DNA of 10,572 bases, taken from an uncultured Phenylobacterium sp. Lineage in GTDB: Bacteria; Pseudomonadota; Alphaproteobacteria; Caulobacterales; Caulobacteraceae. Of this stretch, positions 1-6,125 are shown one piece after another. Position 1 is the stretch's first letter. Every line of letters starts with the position of its first letter. A program made the position numbers and the translations under genes. The notes under the pieces were generated by a model that did not search any database, was not told the DNA's origin, and saw only the letters and a program-made list of their open reading frames with translations. The stretch covers positions 1 to 10,572 of the forward strand of contig CAMFHW010000099.1 of the NCBI GenBank assembly GCA_945952175.1, written 5' to 3'.

Positions 1-779
1 GTCAGCGCCGGCCTCACCGCGCCCGGCCGCCGCGCGCGCAGGTCGTCGATCGAGATGCTGAGGGTCAGGTCGGCCGGGAGATCCTCGTTGGTCGCGCCTT
101 TCGGGCCCAGGAAGATGAAACCCTCGCCCCGCAGGTCGAACTTCACGCTCTTTCCGAGCGGGGCGTCGGCGAGGCCGCCGCCCAGGCGCGTGGTGAGGGC
201 CTGGAGGCGCGAAGCCCCCTCCTCCGCAGGCGCGACCTCGGCCGCCATAGCCGGCGCGGGCGCCGCCGCGGCGAAGGGCGTGCGACGCCGCTCGGCCGCC
301 TCGGCGCGGTGCAGGTAGGTGGTGACGCCGTCGGCGGGCGGGTCGACGCCCTCCAGGGTCAGGATCCAGCCGATCTGGCCGCGATGCAGGCCGCCGTGGA
401 CGATGAGATGCATGAGCATCTCCTCGCGCGACATGCGGCCGGGCGCACCGTCGGTGAAGTCGAAATCGAGCGGTTCGGCGAGCTGGGCGTCGTCGAGGCC
501 GGCGACATAGCCCACGTACCAGTCGTCGCTGGCCCGCACCGCCGCGGCGAGGTCCTCCAGGCTGGGCGCGTTCATCAGGTTCGCGGAGCCATGGATCGGC
601 GCGCGGCCTTGCATGTGGGCGGCGAAGATCTCGTCGACCACGAGGGTATGGCTGAGGGCGCGGATGGCGATCTCGGTCGAGGGCGCGGCCGGCTCCAGGC
701 TTTCCATCGCACTCAGGAATTCGCTGTTCGCCCAGGCCTTGTACTCGAACAGCCTCTTCAGGGTCTCGGTCCCACGCAT
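1..779 (-). CDS. DinB-family protein with C-terminal SCP2-like domain (partial, 3' end outside window)
   Basis: The frame is open from ATG at 779 down to base 1, giving 259 codons with no stop, so the C-terminus lies beyond the left edge. Residues 1-150 look like a DinB four-helix bundle. The start carries the family's aromatic/WAN segment (FEYKAWAN, 11-18), and three putative metal-binding histidines sit at H44 (LSHTLVVDE), H128 and H132 (HGGLHRGQI). An Ala/Pro/Glu-rich linker covers about 160-190. The remainder (GKSVKFDLRGEG, then ATNEDLPADLTLSISIDDL) resembles the SCP2 sterol-carrier fold, whose usual signature is a glycine-rich beta hairpin followed by 'D..i.ls.ed'. DinB proteins are metal-dependent enzymes including thiol S-transferases and maleylpyruvate isomerase-like proteins. 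The substrate here is unknown. It is divergent from a TetR regulator 98 bp away, which may control it. DinB assignment is secure; SCP2 is probable. Confidence 0.85.
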   Translation of the reverse strand, partial: MRGTETLKRLFEYKAWANSEFLSAMESLEPAAPSTEIAIRALSHTLVVDEIFAAHMQGRAPIHGSANLMNAPSLEDLAAAVRASDDWYVGYVAGLDDAQLAEPLDFDFTDGAPGRMSREEMLMHLIVHGGLHRGQIGWILTLEGVDPPADGVTTYLHRAEAAERRRTPFAAAAPAPAMAAEVAPAEEGASRLQALTTRLGGGLADAPLGKSVKFDLRGEGFIFLGPKGATNEDLPADLTLSISIDDLRARRPGAVRPAL

Positions 780-877
780 CGTCCTCGGCCTTTCGTCACC
801 ATCGCGCCATCGCGCTTTCCGGTGGACATAATGCGAGCGGTCGCTAACATTAAATACTCGCGTTGGAGTCCTGTGCT
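780..877. promoter_or_regulatory. Divergent promoter region between DinB-SCP2 gene and tetR-like gene
   Basis: This 98-bp gap must hold both promoters. It contains a locally AT-rich patch (about 826-857) in GC-rich surroundings. GCGAG at 833-837 is mirrored by CTCGC at 857-861, and a smaller dyad AGCG-GT-CGCT lies at 836-845. Either could be a TetR operator because they sit between the two start codons. CATAAT at 827-832 is a possible plus-strand -10 box, but no convincing -35 accompanies it. GGAG at 865-868 is the likely ribosome binding site for the TTG start at 878. The operator assignment is inference from position and weak symmetry. Confidence 0.4.
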
Positions 878-1504
878 TTGGCCGCCAAAATTCCTACAAC
901 TCCAAGGAAATCAGCATCTCAAAAGCGCTCGAAGGCGACGGTCGACGCCTTGGTGGAAGCGACCGCTCGCATTCTGGTGACCGAAGGATTCGATCGTGCG
1001 AGCACCAATAAGATCGCCCGCGTGGCCGGGGTCGGGATCGGGTCGCTCTATCAATACTTCCCGAACAAGGAGGCGCTGGTGGGGGCGGTGGTGGACCGCC
1101 ACAAGGAGGCGACCATGCAGGTCGTGCGCGCCGCCCTGACCAAGGTCGCGCTGCGTCCGCTGGACGAGGCGATCGGGGCGCTGGTCCGCGTCGGCGTCGA
1201 CGCCCACCGCATCAATCCGCGGCTCCACGCGGTGCTGTCGGAGCAGATCCCGCGCGTCGGCCGGCTGGAGAACGTCAATGCGATCGAGCGCGAGACCATC
1301 GACCTGGTCCGAGCCTATCTGGAGTCACACGGCGAGGAACTGGCCGTGCCGGACCTCGGGCTGGCGGCCTTCATCTGCGTGACGACGGTCGAGGCCCTGA
1401 CCCATGCCGCCATCGTCGACCGGCCCGACGTCCTGAGCGAGGTGGAGGCCGACCAGCTGGTCGACGAAGTGACCGGCATGATCCTGCGCTATCTGAAGGG
1501 CTAG
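878..1504 (+). CDS. TetR/AcrR family transcriptional regulator
   Basis: A 208-residue protein of normal TetR length. The N-terminal DNA-binding domain covers about residues 18-67: helix 1 (DALVEATARILVTEGF), then the helix-turn-helix TNKIARVAGVGIGSLYQYFPNKEAL, which matches the family core with the typical 'GSLYQYFPNKEAL' end. The rest is an all-helical ligand-binding/dimerisation domain with no recognisable ligand signature. I chose TTG at 878 because GGAG at 865-868 sits 9 nt upstream. An in-frame TTG at 863 would add five residues but has no Shine-Dalgarno. The first dozen codons (AAA ATT CCT ACA ACT CCA AGG AAA TCA) are much more AT-rich than the rest of the gene, common for weakly structured translation starts. 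It is divergent from the DinB-SCP2 gene, its most likely target, and probably autoregulated. Confidence 0.9.
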   Translation: MAAKIPTTPRKSASQKRSKATVDALVEATARILVTEGFDRASTNKIARVAGVGIGSLYQYFPNKEALVGAVVDRHKEATMQVVRAALTKVALRPLDEAIGALVRVGVDAHRINPRLHAVLSEQIPRVGRLENVNAIERETIDLVRAYLESHGEELAVPDLGLAAFICVTTVEALTHAAIVDRPDVLSEVEADQLVDEVTGMILRYLKG

Positions 1505-1911
1505 ACCGCCTCGAAGCGGATCTTCTGCGCCCCGTTCCAGAGCAAGGCGTGGCCGACGCGTGGCAGGGCCTCGGCGCCATCGATGACGGTGAGGATGTGG
1601 TTTCCGCTGAGCGGCCCGTCCTTGCAGCCGAAGGCGGCCAAGCCGTAGGGCACCAGGATCTCGGGCTCGCTGAGCTCGCCGGCATAGAGCAGGATCTGGC
1701 CCGGGACCGGGCGGTGCAGGGCGTTCTCCTCCGGCAGGGCGAGGCCGACCTCGCCCAGCGGCGCCCAGCCGCTTTCACCGCTCCAGCGGCCGTGGATCAG
1801 GTGGCGTTCGAGGGGCAGGAGAGTCAGGAAGGCGGCGCAGGAGACGGGCGCGGCCTGCTGCTCCAGGCGGGCGACGAGGCGCTCGGGCCCGATGGTGATG
1901 GCGATGTCCAT
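1501..1911 (-). CDS. DUF3830 family (cyclophilin-like) protein
   Basis: A 136-residue protein with no signal peptide, so probably cytoplasmic. It matches my recollection of DUF3830: an N-terminal strand (MDIAITIGPERLVARLEQ), an early Cys/Ala helix (VSCAAFLTLLP, 23-33), the hallmark IHGRWSG (39-45), a central EN.LHRPVPGQILLYAG (62-78), and a closing PYGLAAFG...GPLSGNH (88-105). The fold is a small beta-barrel related to cyclophilin; no catalytic role is established for the family and I infer none. The start at 1911 was chosen because the domain begins there and a G-rich run lies just upstream. In-frame ATGs at 1923 and 2019 would add residues that look non-coding. Its TAG and the TAG of the convergent tetR-like gene share the palindrome CTAG (1501-1504), so the two 3' ends overlap. 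It is divergent from the DUF899 gene. Confidence 0.75.
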   Translation of the reverse strand: MDIAITIGPERLVARLEQQAAPVSCAAFLTLLPLERHLIHGRWSGESGWAPLGEVGLALPEENALHRPVPGQILLYAGELSEPEILVPYGLAAFGCKDGPLSGNHILTVIDGAEALPRVGHALLWNGAQKIRFEAV

Positions 1912-2055
1912 GCCCCCCGGCATGAGGCGCCGCGCGCGGCCGGCGCAATCGAAATCCGCCGGGAGCGCCGGCAATCGCGACAGACTTGTCACTCCCGCCG
2001 TATCGTTCTCCGGGCGCATGGATCGATGCCTGATAGGCAACGGAGGACACCCCAG
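1912..2055. promoter_or_regulatory. Divergent intergenic region, DUF3830 / DUF899
   Basis: These 144 bp separate two divergent starts and should contain both promoters. I see GGAGGA at 2042-2047, a strong Shine-Dalgarno 8 nt before the DUF899 ATG at 2056, and a weak dyad GACA-GACT-TGTC near 1980-1991. No confident -35/-10 pair or general-stress (GGAAC/CGTT) promoter could be picked out by eye in either direction. Confidence 0.35.
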
Positions 2056-2817
2056 ATGACCAAGCACCCGACCGGAACCCGCGAGGAATGGCTGGCGGCG
2101 CGACTGAAGCTGCTGGAGGCGGAGAAGGCCCATACCCGCGCCGGCGACGAGGTGGCCCGGCAGCGCCAGGCCCTGCCCTGGGTGAGGATCGACGCCCCCT
2201 ACCGGTTCGACACCGACAAGGGCTCGCGCGAGCTGAAGGACCTGTTCGGCGGGCGCTCGCAGCTGATCGTCTATCACCTGATGTTCGGCCCGGACTACGA
2301 GGCGGCCTGCCCGTCCTGCTCGGCCATCGCCGACGGGTTCAACGGGATCTATCCGCACCTGCAGAACCACGACGTGGCCTTCTGGGCGGTGTCGCGCGCG
2401 CCGCTGGCCAAGCTCGACGCGTTCAAGCGGCGGATGGGCTGGTCGTTCCCCTGGGCCTCATCGCAGGGCGGGGCGTTCAACTACGACTTCAATGTCGGCA
2501 TCACGGCCGAACAGCAGAGCCGGGGCGGCTACGAATACAACTACCGGCCGGGCCAGCCCCTGCCTCCCGGCGCCGGCTCCGGGGCGGGCGCCCAGGCGGC
2601 GGCCGAGGCCGGAACCGACTTCGCGACCTTCACCCGCGAGCGCCCCGGCATGAGCGCCTTCGCTCTGCAGGACGGGGCGGTGCACCACACCTATTCGACC
2701 TATGCCCGCGGGCTGGACGGGATCTGGGCCATGTACGCCTGGCTCGATCGCGCGCCGCTGGGCCGCAACGAGGACGGCATGTGGTGGCGGCACCACGACC
2801 GTTACGCGGCGGCCTGA
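2056..2817 (+). CDS. DUF899 family thioredoxin-like protein
   Basis: A 253-residue cytoplasmic protein matching DUF899 almost end to end: TREEWLAARLKLLEAEK at the N-terminus, then LKDLFGGRSQLIVYHLMFGP (60-79), the redox-like CPSC motif (C85, C88), DVAFWAVSRAPL, and MGWSFPWASS followed by FNYDFNVG. The C-terminal half has HHTYSTYARGLDG, also usual for the family. DUF899 proteins are predicted thioredoxin-fold proteins; the CPSC pair suggests a thiol-based redox activity, but no substrate is established. A Gly/Ala-rich insert at about 175-195 is probably a loop. The start is well supported by GGAGGA 8 nt upstream. The downstream DUF1801 gene begins 37 nt after the stop and is probably co-transcribed. 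Confidence 0.92.
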   Translation: MTKHPTGTREEWLAARLKLLEAEKAHTRAGDEVARQRQALPWVRIDAPYRFDTDKGSRELKDLFGGRSQLIVYHLMFGPDYEAACPSCSAIADGFNGIYPHLQNHDVAFWAVSRAPLAKLDAFKRRMGWSFPWASSQGGAFNYDFNVGITAEQQSRGGYEYNYRPGQPLPPGAGSGAGAQAAAEAGTDFATFTRERPGMSAFALQDGAVHHTYSTYARGLDGIWAMYAWLDRAPLGRNEDGMWWRHHDRYAAA

Positions 2818-2854
2818 TCTCGACATCGGCCGCCAAGCTGGCAAGCTCGGCGGC

Positions 2855-3253
2855 ATGGACGCGCTATTCCGCTTCAGCTCCGCCGTCGCCCACGCCCGCG
2901 AGGTCGAGGCCTGGTTCGGCGGCGGCGACGAGGCGATGCGGCGGATGGTCCAGCCCTGGTACGAACGCCTGCGGGCCTGCGGGGCGGACACCCGCGAACT
3001 GCTGCACGACGGCCACCCGACCGCCTGCGTGGAGGACGCCGCCTTCGCCTATGTCGACGCCTTCGCCGCCCATGTGAACATCGGCTTCTACGAGGGCGCG
3101 TCGCTCGACGATCCGAAGGGCCTGCTGCAGGGGGCGGGCAAGCGGATGCGACACGTCAAGCTGCGCTGGGGCGAGCCGGTGGACGAGACGGCGCTCACCG
3201 CGCTGATCGCGGCGGCCTATCGCGACATGAAGGCCCGGCTGGCGGCGGCATGA
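2855..3253 (+). CDS. DUF1801 domain-containing protein
   Basis: A 132-residue protein. Its central block, AFAYVDAFAAHVNIGFYEGA (63-82), then DDPKGLLQGAGKRMRHVKLR, is the recognisable core of DUF1801, a small alpha/beta family that includes the YdhG-type and iron-chaperone-like (frataxin-fold) proteins. Whether this member binds metal cannot be read from the sequence. No signal peptide or membrane segment is visible. ATG at 2855 is the natural start because the family N-terminus (MDALFRFSSAVAHAREVE) begins there. The upstream sequence lacks a clear Shine-Dalgarno, so translation may depend on coupling to the DUF899 gene 37 nt upstream. Transcription ends at the strong hairpin at 3255-3284, which begins right at the stop codon. 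Confidence 0.85.
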   Translation: MDALFRFSSAVAHAREVEAWFGGGDEAMRRMVQPWYERLRACGADTRELLHDGHPTACVEDAAFAYVDAFAAHVNIGFYEGASLDDPKGLLQGAGKRMRHVKLRWGEPVDETALTALIAAAYRDMKARLAAA

Positions 3254-3254
3254 A

Positions 3255-3284
3255 AAACGCCGCCGGATCGCTCCGGCGGCGTTT
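3255..3284. terminator. Bidirectional intrinsic terminator between convergent genes
   Basis: AAACGCCGCCGGA (3255-3267) and TCCGGCGGCGTTT (3272-3284) form a perfect 13-bp stem with a four-base loop, TCGC. Read on the minus strand the stem is followed by TTTTT (3257-3253), so it terminates the PEP-CTERM gene. Read on the plus strand it ends in TTT and serves the DUF899-DUF1801 unit. It lies between two convergent stop codons, at 3253 and 3309. Confidence 0.92.
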
Positions 3285-3308
3285 CCAATTCGAGAGCGGT
3301 CCCCGGGT

Positions 3309-3995
3309 TTAGGCGAGGGCCAGCTTGCGACGCGAGTTGCGCACCGCCGAACCGATGGCGAAGAAGCCGATCAGCATCATCGCCCAGGTGGCCGGCTCGG
3401 GCACGCCCGCGACCGGCTTGGTGAAGGGCTGGCCAACGGCCGAACCACCGTATTCGCCCGGCCCGTAGATCGACTGATAGCGGACATAGAAGTCCGACAG
3501 CGACAGGCTGGTCTTGGACGACGAGAAGTTCAGGACGAAGGCGCCCAGGCCGTCATTGCCCATGCTGACGCCGCCGCCGCCGCCGCCGGCGCAGTTGTTG
3601 CCGGTGATGCAGACTTCGCGCGTGCCGATCATCGGGACGTTGCCCGAGGCGGTCTTGGTGAAGACGCCCGAGGCCGTCGCCGACGAAACGTTGGGGTCGA
3701 CGTTGAAGCCGAAGCCGGAGATGCGCGAGCCGCTGAGCGGCGAGGTGGAGGTGTTGTCGACGTCATAGCTGAACGTCCACGTCTTGCCGCCATTCGTGAC
3801 GCTGGTCAGCTTGTAGGTGATTTCGGCGGACAGGCCTTTGACCGTGCCGTCGTCGTCGAAGCCGTTGAAGTCGAGGACCTTGGCGACACCGACATTGGCG
3901 GTGGTCCAGGTCAGAACGGTGGCGGCGTGAGCCGCCGCCGTGGTCGCCAGGGTCGCCGCGATCGCGATGGCGCCGGCCAGAGACTTGAAATTCAT
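3309..3995 (-). CDS. Exported PEP-CTERM (PEPxxWA) sorting-domain protein, cistern-like
   Basis: A 228-residue secreted protein. It has an N-terminal signal peptide (about 1-24: K4, then an Ala/Ile-rich hydrophobic stretch ending AHA). The C-terminal PEP-CTERM signal begins with VPEPATWAMM at about 198-207, followed by a hydrophobic helix and a basic tail (RNSRRK). In PEP-CTERM systems this tail is cut by an exosortase, and the proteins go to the cell surface or extracellular matrix. The middle has GSRISGFGFNVDP and a Cys pair embedded in VCITGNNCAGGGGGG, which resembles my memory of the 'cistern' PEP-CTERM family; function unknown. ATG at 3995 was chosen over 4004 because AAGGA (4008-4004) sits 8 nt ahead of it. 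No exosortase gene lies in the window. The gene ends 25 nt before the shared terminator. Confidence 0.88.
   Translation of the reverse strand: MNFKSLAGAIAIAATLATTAAAHAATVLTWTTANVGVAKVLDFNGFDDDGTVKGLSAEITYKLTSVTNGGKTWTFSYDVDNTSTSPLSGSRISGFGFNVDPNVSSATASGVFTKTASGNVPMIGTREVCITGNNCAGGGGGGVSMGNDGLGAFVLNFSSSKTSLSLSDFYVRYQSIYGPGEYGGSAVGQPFTKPVAGVPEPATWAMMLIGFFAIGSAVRNSRRKLALA
3571..3588. repeat. (CCG)6 trinucleotide run inside the PEP-CTERM gene
   Basis: Six uninterrupted CCG units on the plus strand encode the poly-glycine run next to the second cysteine of the PEP-CTERM protein. In-frame length variation by slippage is possible but not shown here. Confidence 0.6.
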
Positions 3996-4016
3996 CTTGC
4001 TCATCCTTGTCTGTTC

Positions 4017-4048
4017 CGAACCGGGACAGACGTCCCCGGCCTGGTTCG
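4017..4048 (-). promoter_or_regulatory. Hairpin in the presumed 5' leader of the PEP-CTERM gene
   Basis: CGAACC (4017-4022) pairs with GGTTCG (4043-4048), and inside it GGGAC (4023-4027) pairs with GTCCC (4032-4036) around a four-base AGAC loop. The interior CGGCCT stretch bulges, or CCGG pairs instead. On the minus strand the structure lies 9 nt upstream of the AAGGA ribosome binding site and 22 nt before the ATG at 3995. It also lies 36 nt after the stop of the upstream monooxygenase gene. It has no T-run, so it is a poor intrinsic terminator. It could be an operator, a leader structure or mRNA-stabilising end. The role is inference. Confidence 0.45.
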
Positions 4049-4083
4049 AATGTGGCAAGACTGAGGCCAACTCCTGGTTGGGT

Positions 4084-5592
4084 TCAGGCGGGGACGGGCG
4101 CCGGCGCTCCCACCCGGTCGAGATAGGCCTCGACCTCGGAAACCGCGGCCAGCGGGGCCATCAGGCCCACATAGCCGTCTGGCCGCACCAGGATCCAGGT
4201 GGGCTCGCCCAGGTCGTAGGCGGCGGAAATGTGGCCATGGTCGTCGACCAGATCGCCGCCCTGCCCGACGGTGCGGACGACCACTCCGGGACGGGGCGCC
4301 AGCCTGCGGGCCGCGGCGGGCGCGCCATAGGTCAGCAGGGTCCAGTGCGGGCCGCGGAACACCTCGAACAGGCGGGTGCGCTGGCCGCCCGCGCCGAGAC
4401 AGGGGGCGTCGGGCGCGCGATCCCCGGCCTGGAGCCGTCCGGGGTTGGCGCGCGCCTCGATCGCCAGATCGGACCCCGGATAGCCGAGGTCGAGCTCCTG
4501 GGTCTCGCGGCCCCGGCGCATGGCGGCCCCGTCGCGATGGGCCTGCAGCAGGCCGATGGAGAGGCCCAGCACGCCAGCGGCGATCGGCCGGCGCTCGGCC
4601 TCGTAGGTGTCGAGCAGGTCCTCCGGCGCGCCGGCCAGGACGGCGGCCAGTTTCCAGCCGAGGTTGTAGGCGTCCTGCAGGCTGGTGTTCAGGCCCTGGC
4701 CGCCGGTCGGCGGATGGACGTGGGCGGCGTCGCCCGCCAGGAACACCCGGCCCACGCGGTAGCGGTCGGCAAGGCGCGCGTTCATCCCATAGGCCGAGCA
4801 CCAGACCGGCTCGCCGACCTCGATGTCGGCTCGGCCGGTGCGTTCGGCGATCATGGCGGCGAGGCTCGCGCGGCTGAGGTCGATGTCGCCGTCCAGCGGC
4901 AGGGGCGCGAGGAGCTGGAAGAGGTCGGTGCCGGCCAGCGGGCAGAGCGCGATCTGGTTGTGCTGGCCCGAGGCCCAGCGATGCCAGACTTCCCGGGAGA
5001 GACCTGCGATCGGCAGGTCGGCGACCAGGGCGCGGATCGGCAGGGTCTGGCCGGGGAAGCCGATGTCCAGCGCATGGCGCACGAAGCTGCGGCCGCCGTC
5101 GCAGCCGACCAGGTAGCGGGCGCGGATCTGCTCGCCGTCGGCCAGGCGGGCCGTGACGCCGGCCGCACCCTGCTCGAGGCCGACCAGCTCACGGCCGAAC
5201 TCGACCGCGTGGCCCAGCTCTGCGAGACGGTCGCGCAGCACGCCCTCGGTCAGGGTCTGGGGCAGCAGCAGGGCCGCGGCGTAGGGCTCGTCCGGCGTGG
5301 GGTCGCGCGCCTCGGTCATCAGGCTGTCGGTGAAGGCGCCGTCCGCGCCATAGGTGCGGATCGCCGGATAGGGCGCGCCGATGGCGGCCATGCGATCGAG
5401 CACGCCGAGATCCTCGAACACCTCCTGGCTGCGCGGCTGGATCCCCTTGCCGCGCGAGCCGACGAACGGGCCCGCCGCCTTGTCCAGGATACGAAAGGCC
5501 ACGCCGCGACGGGCCAGGTCGATGGCGAGCACGAGGCCGGCGGCGCCGGCGCCGACGATCAGGACGTCGATGGAGGCGGGAGACTGGGTCAC
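4084..5592 (-). CDS. FAD-dependent class A aromatic monooxygenase (PheA/TfdB/MhpA-like)
   Basis: A 502-residue flavoprotein that should hydroxylate an aromatic or polyketide-like substrate using NAD(P)H and O2. The Rossmann dinucleotide motif GAGAAG is at 14-19 with acidic D37 ending strand 2. The DG motif is CDGGRS at 164-169. The second FAD motif is GDAAHVHPPTGGQGLN at 287-302. All three are intact. Residues about 395-502 form the thioredoxin-like C-terminal domain typical of the phenol 2-monooxygenase/MhpA/PgaE branch. I chose GTG at 5592 because GGAG lies 6 nt upstream and the Rossmann fold starts shortly after. An in-frame ATG at 5622 would lie inside operator 1. It is divergent from a MarR regulator, whose palindromes overlap this promoter, so substrate-linked induction is likely. 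Exact substrate is not readable. Confidence 0.92.
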   Translation of the reverse strand: MTQSPASIDVLIVGAGAAGLVLAIDLARRGVAFRILDKAAGPFVGSRGKGIQPRSQEVFEDLGVLDRMAAIGAPYPAIRTYGADGAFTDSLMTEARDPTPDEPYAAALLLPQTLTEGVLRDRLAELGHAVEFGRELVGLEQGAAGVTARLADGEQIRARYLVGCDGGRSFVRHALDIGFPGQTLPIRALVADLPIAGLSREVWHRWASGQHNQIALCPLAGTDLFQLLAPLPLDGDIDLSRASLAAMIAERTGRADIEVGEPVWCSAYGMNARLADRYRVGRVFLAGDAAHVHPPTGGQGLNTSLQDAYNLGWKLAAVLAGAPEDLLDTYEAERRPIAAGVLGLSIGLLQAHRDGAAMRRGRETQELDLGYPGSDLAIEARANPGRLQAGDRAPDAPCLGAGGQRTRLFEVFRGPHWTLLTYGAPAAARRLAPRPGVVVRTVGQGGDLVDDHGHISAAYDLGEPTWILVRPDGYVGLMAPLAAVSEVEAYLDRVGAPAPVPA

Positions 5593-5609
5593 GGGTCGCT
5601 CCGAATTGC

Positions 5610-5622
5610 GTGTATAATACAC
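5610..5622. promoter_or_regulatory. Putative MarR operator 1 (GTGTAT-A-ATACAC) overlapping a TATAAT -10 box
   Basis: Perfect inverted repeat with 6-bp arms around one central base. It lies 17 bp upstream of the monooxygenase GTG. The plus-strand sequence contains TATAAT at 5613-5618, a consensus -10 box suited to the marR gene, although the -35 region (about 5590-5595) is poor. On the other strand, TTGACC (5647-5642) could be the -35 of the monooxygenase promoter, with its -10 near 5625-5619 touching this palindrome. Repressor bound here would block both directions. The operator role is inferred from symmetry, repetition and position. Confidence 0.7.
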
Positions 5623-5655
5623 ATATATAGGCGCTGGACCGGGTCAAGGAGAAAT

Positions 5656-5668
5656 GTGCATAATGCAC
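5656..5668. promoter_or_regulatory. Putative MarR operator 2 (GTGCAT-A-ATGCAC) at the marR start
   Basis: A second perfect 6-1-6 inverted repeat of the same form as operator 1, differing only at the fourth position of each arm (T/A in one, C/G in the other), so symmetry is preserved by compensating changes. Centres are 46 bp apart. It overlaps the marR translation start (ATG at 5654 and 5663) and follows the ribosome binding site AAGGAGA (5646-5652). Confidence 0.7.
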
Positions 5669-6121
5669 GGAATGGATGACGACCTGAGGATTCTGCACGG
5701 CGCGCTGATGGATCTCGTCGGCGTGTTCAACCGGCCGCAGCCGGACGCCGCGCTGATCGACGCGGCCGGGATCAAGCTCGACCGGGCGCTGTTTCCGCTA
5801 CTGGTGCGGATCGACCGCAAGGGCCCGATCGGCGTCGTGGAGCTGGCCGAGATCTCAGGCCGCGATCATTCCACGGTCAGCCGCCAGGTGGCCAAGCTGG
5901 AGACGCTGGGCCTGGTCGAACGGCGCCCGGGCGCGACCGACCGGCGGGTGCGCGAGGCGGCGGTGACGCCCAAGGGCAAGCAGATGACCGGCGCCCTGGA
6001 CCAGGCCCGCAACCGCATGCAGAACGCCGCCCTCGCCCACTGGGACCCGCAGGACCGCAAGGACCTGGTAAGGCTGGTCCGCAAGCTCGCCGACGAGGCG
6101 GTGGCGTGGGGGAAGGGCTAG
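5663..6121 (+). CDS. MarR family transcriptional regulator
   Basis: A 152-residue winged-helix regulator, normal for MarR. Helices at about 6-50 give the dimer interface. The DNA-binding part runs VVELAEISGRDHSTVSRQVAKLETLGLVERR (58-88), with the recognition helix in SRQVAKLETLG, and the wing follows with ATDRRVREAAVTPKG, which contains the conserved D-R-R. The start is uncertain: ATG 5663 is 11 nt after AGGAG (5647-5651), ATG 5654 is only 2 nt after it, and ATG 5672 is about 20 nt away, so 5663 is preferred. It is divergent from the aromatic monooxygenase and lies between it and the S46 peptidase, whose stop is 4 bp from its own. The likely role is a repressor released by a phenolic ligand, acting on the monooxygenase and itself through the two palindromes. 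Confidence 0.9.
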   Translation: MHGMDDDLRILHGALMDLVGVFNRPQPDAALIDAAGIKLDRALFPLLVRIDRKGPIGVVELAEISGRDHSTVSRQVAKLETLGLVERRPGATDRRVREAAVTPKGKQMTGALDQARNRMQNAALAHWDPQDRKDLVRLVRKLADEAVAWGKG

Positions 6122-6125
6122 GGTC

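Noticed and set aside
1501..2370. Extending the DUF3830 gene upstream to 2370
   Set aside because: The extension runs antisense into the DUF899 gene, and the DUF3830 domain begins at the ATG at 1911.
5590..5618. Full sigma-70 promoter for marR
   Set aside because: The TATAAT is perfect, but no -35 resembling TTGACA lies 16-18 bp upstream, so I only call the -10 as part of operator 1.
3940..5679. Open frame of 579 codons antisense to the monooxygenase
   Set aside because: The minus strand holds three intact FAD motifs; the plus-strand product is compositionally biased and spans two unrelated genes and their promoters.
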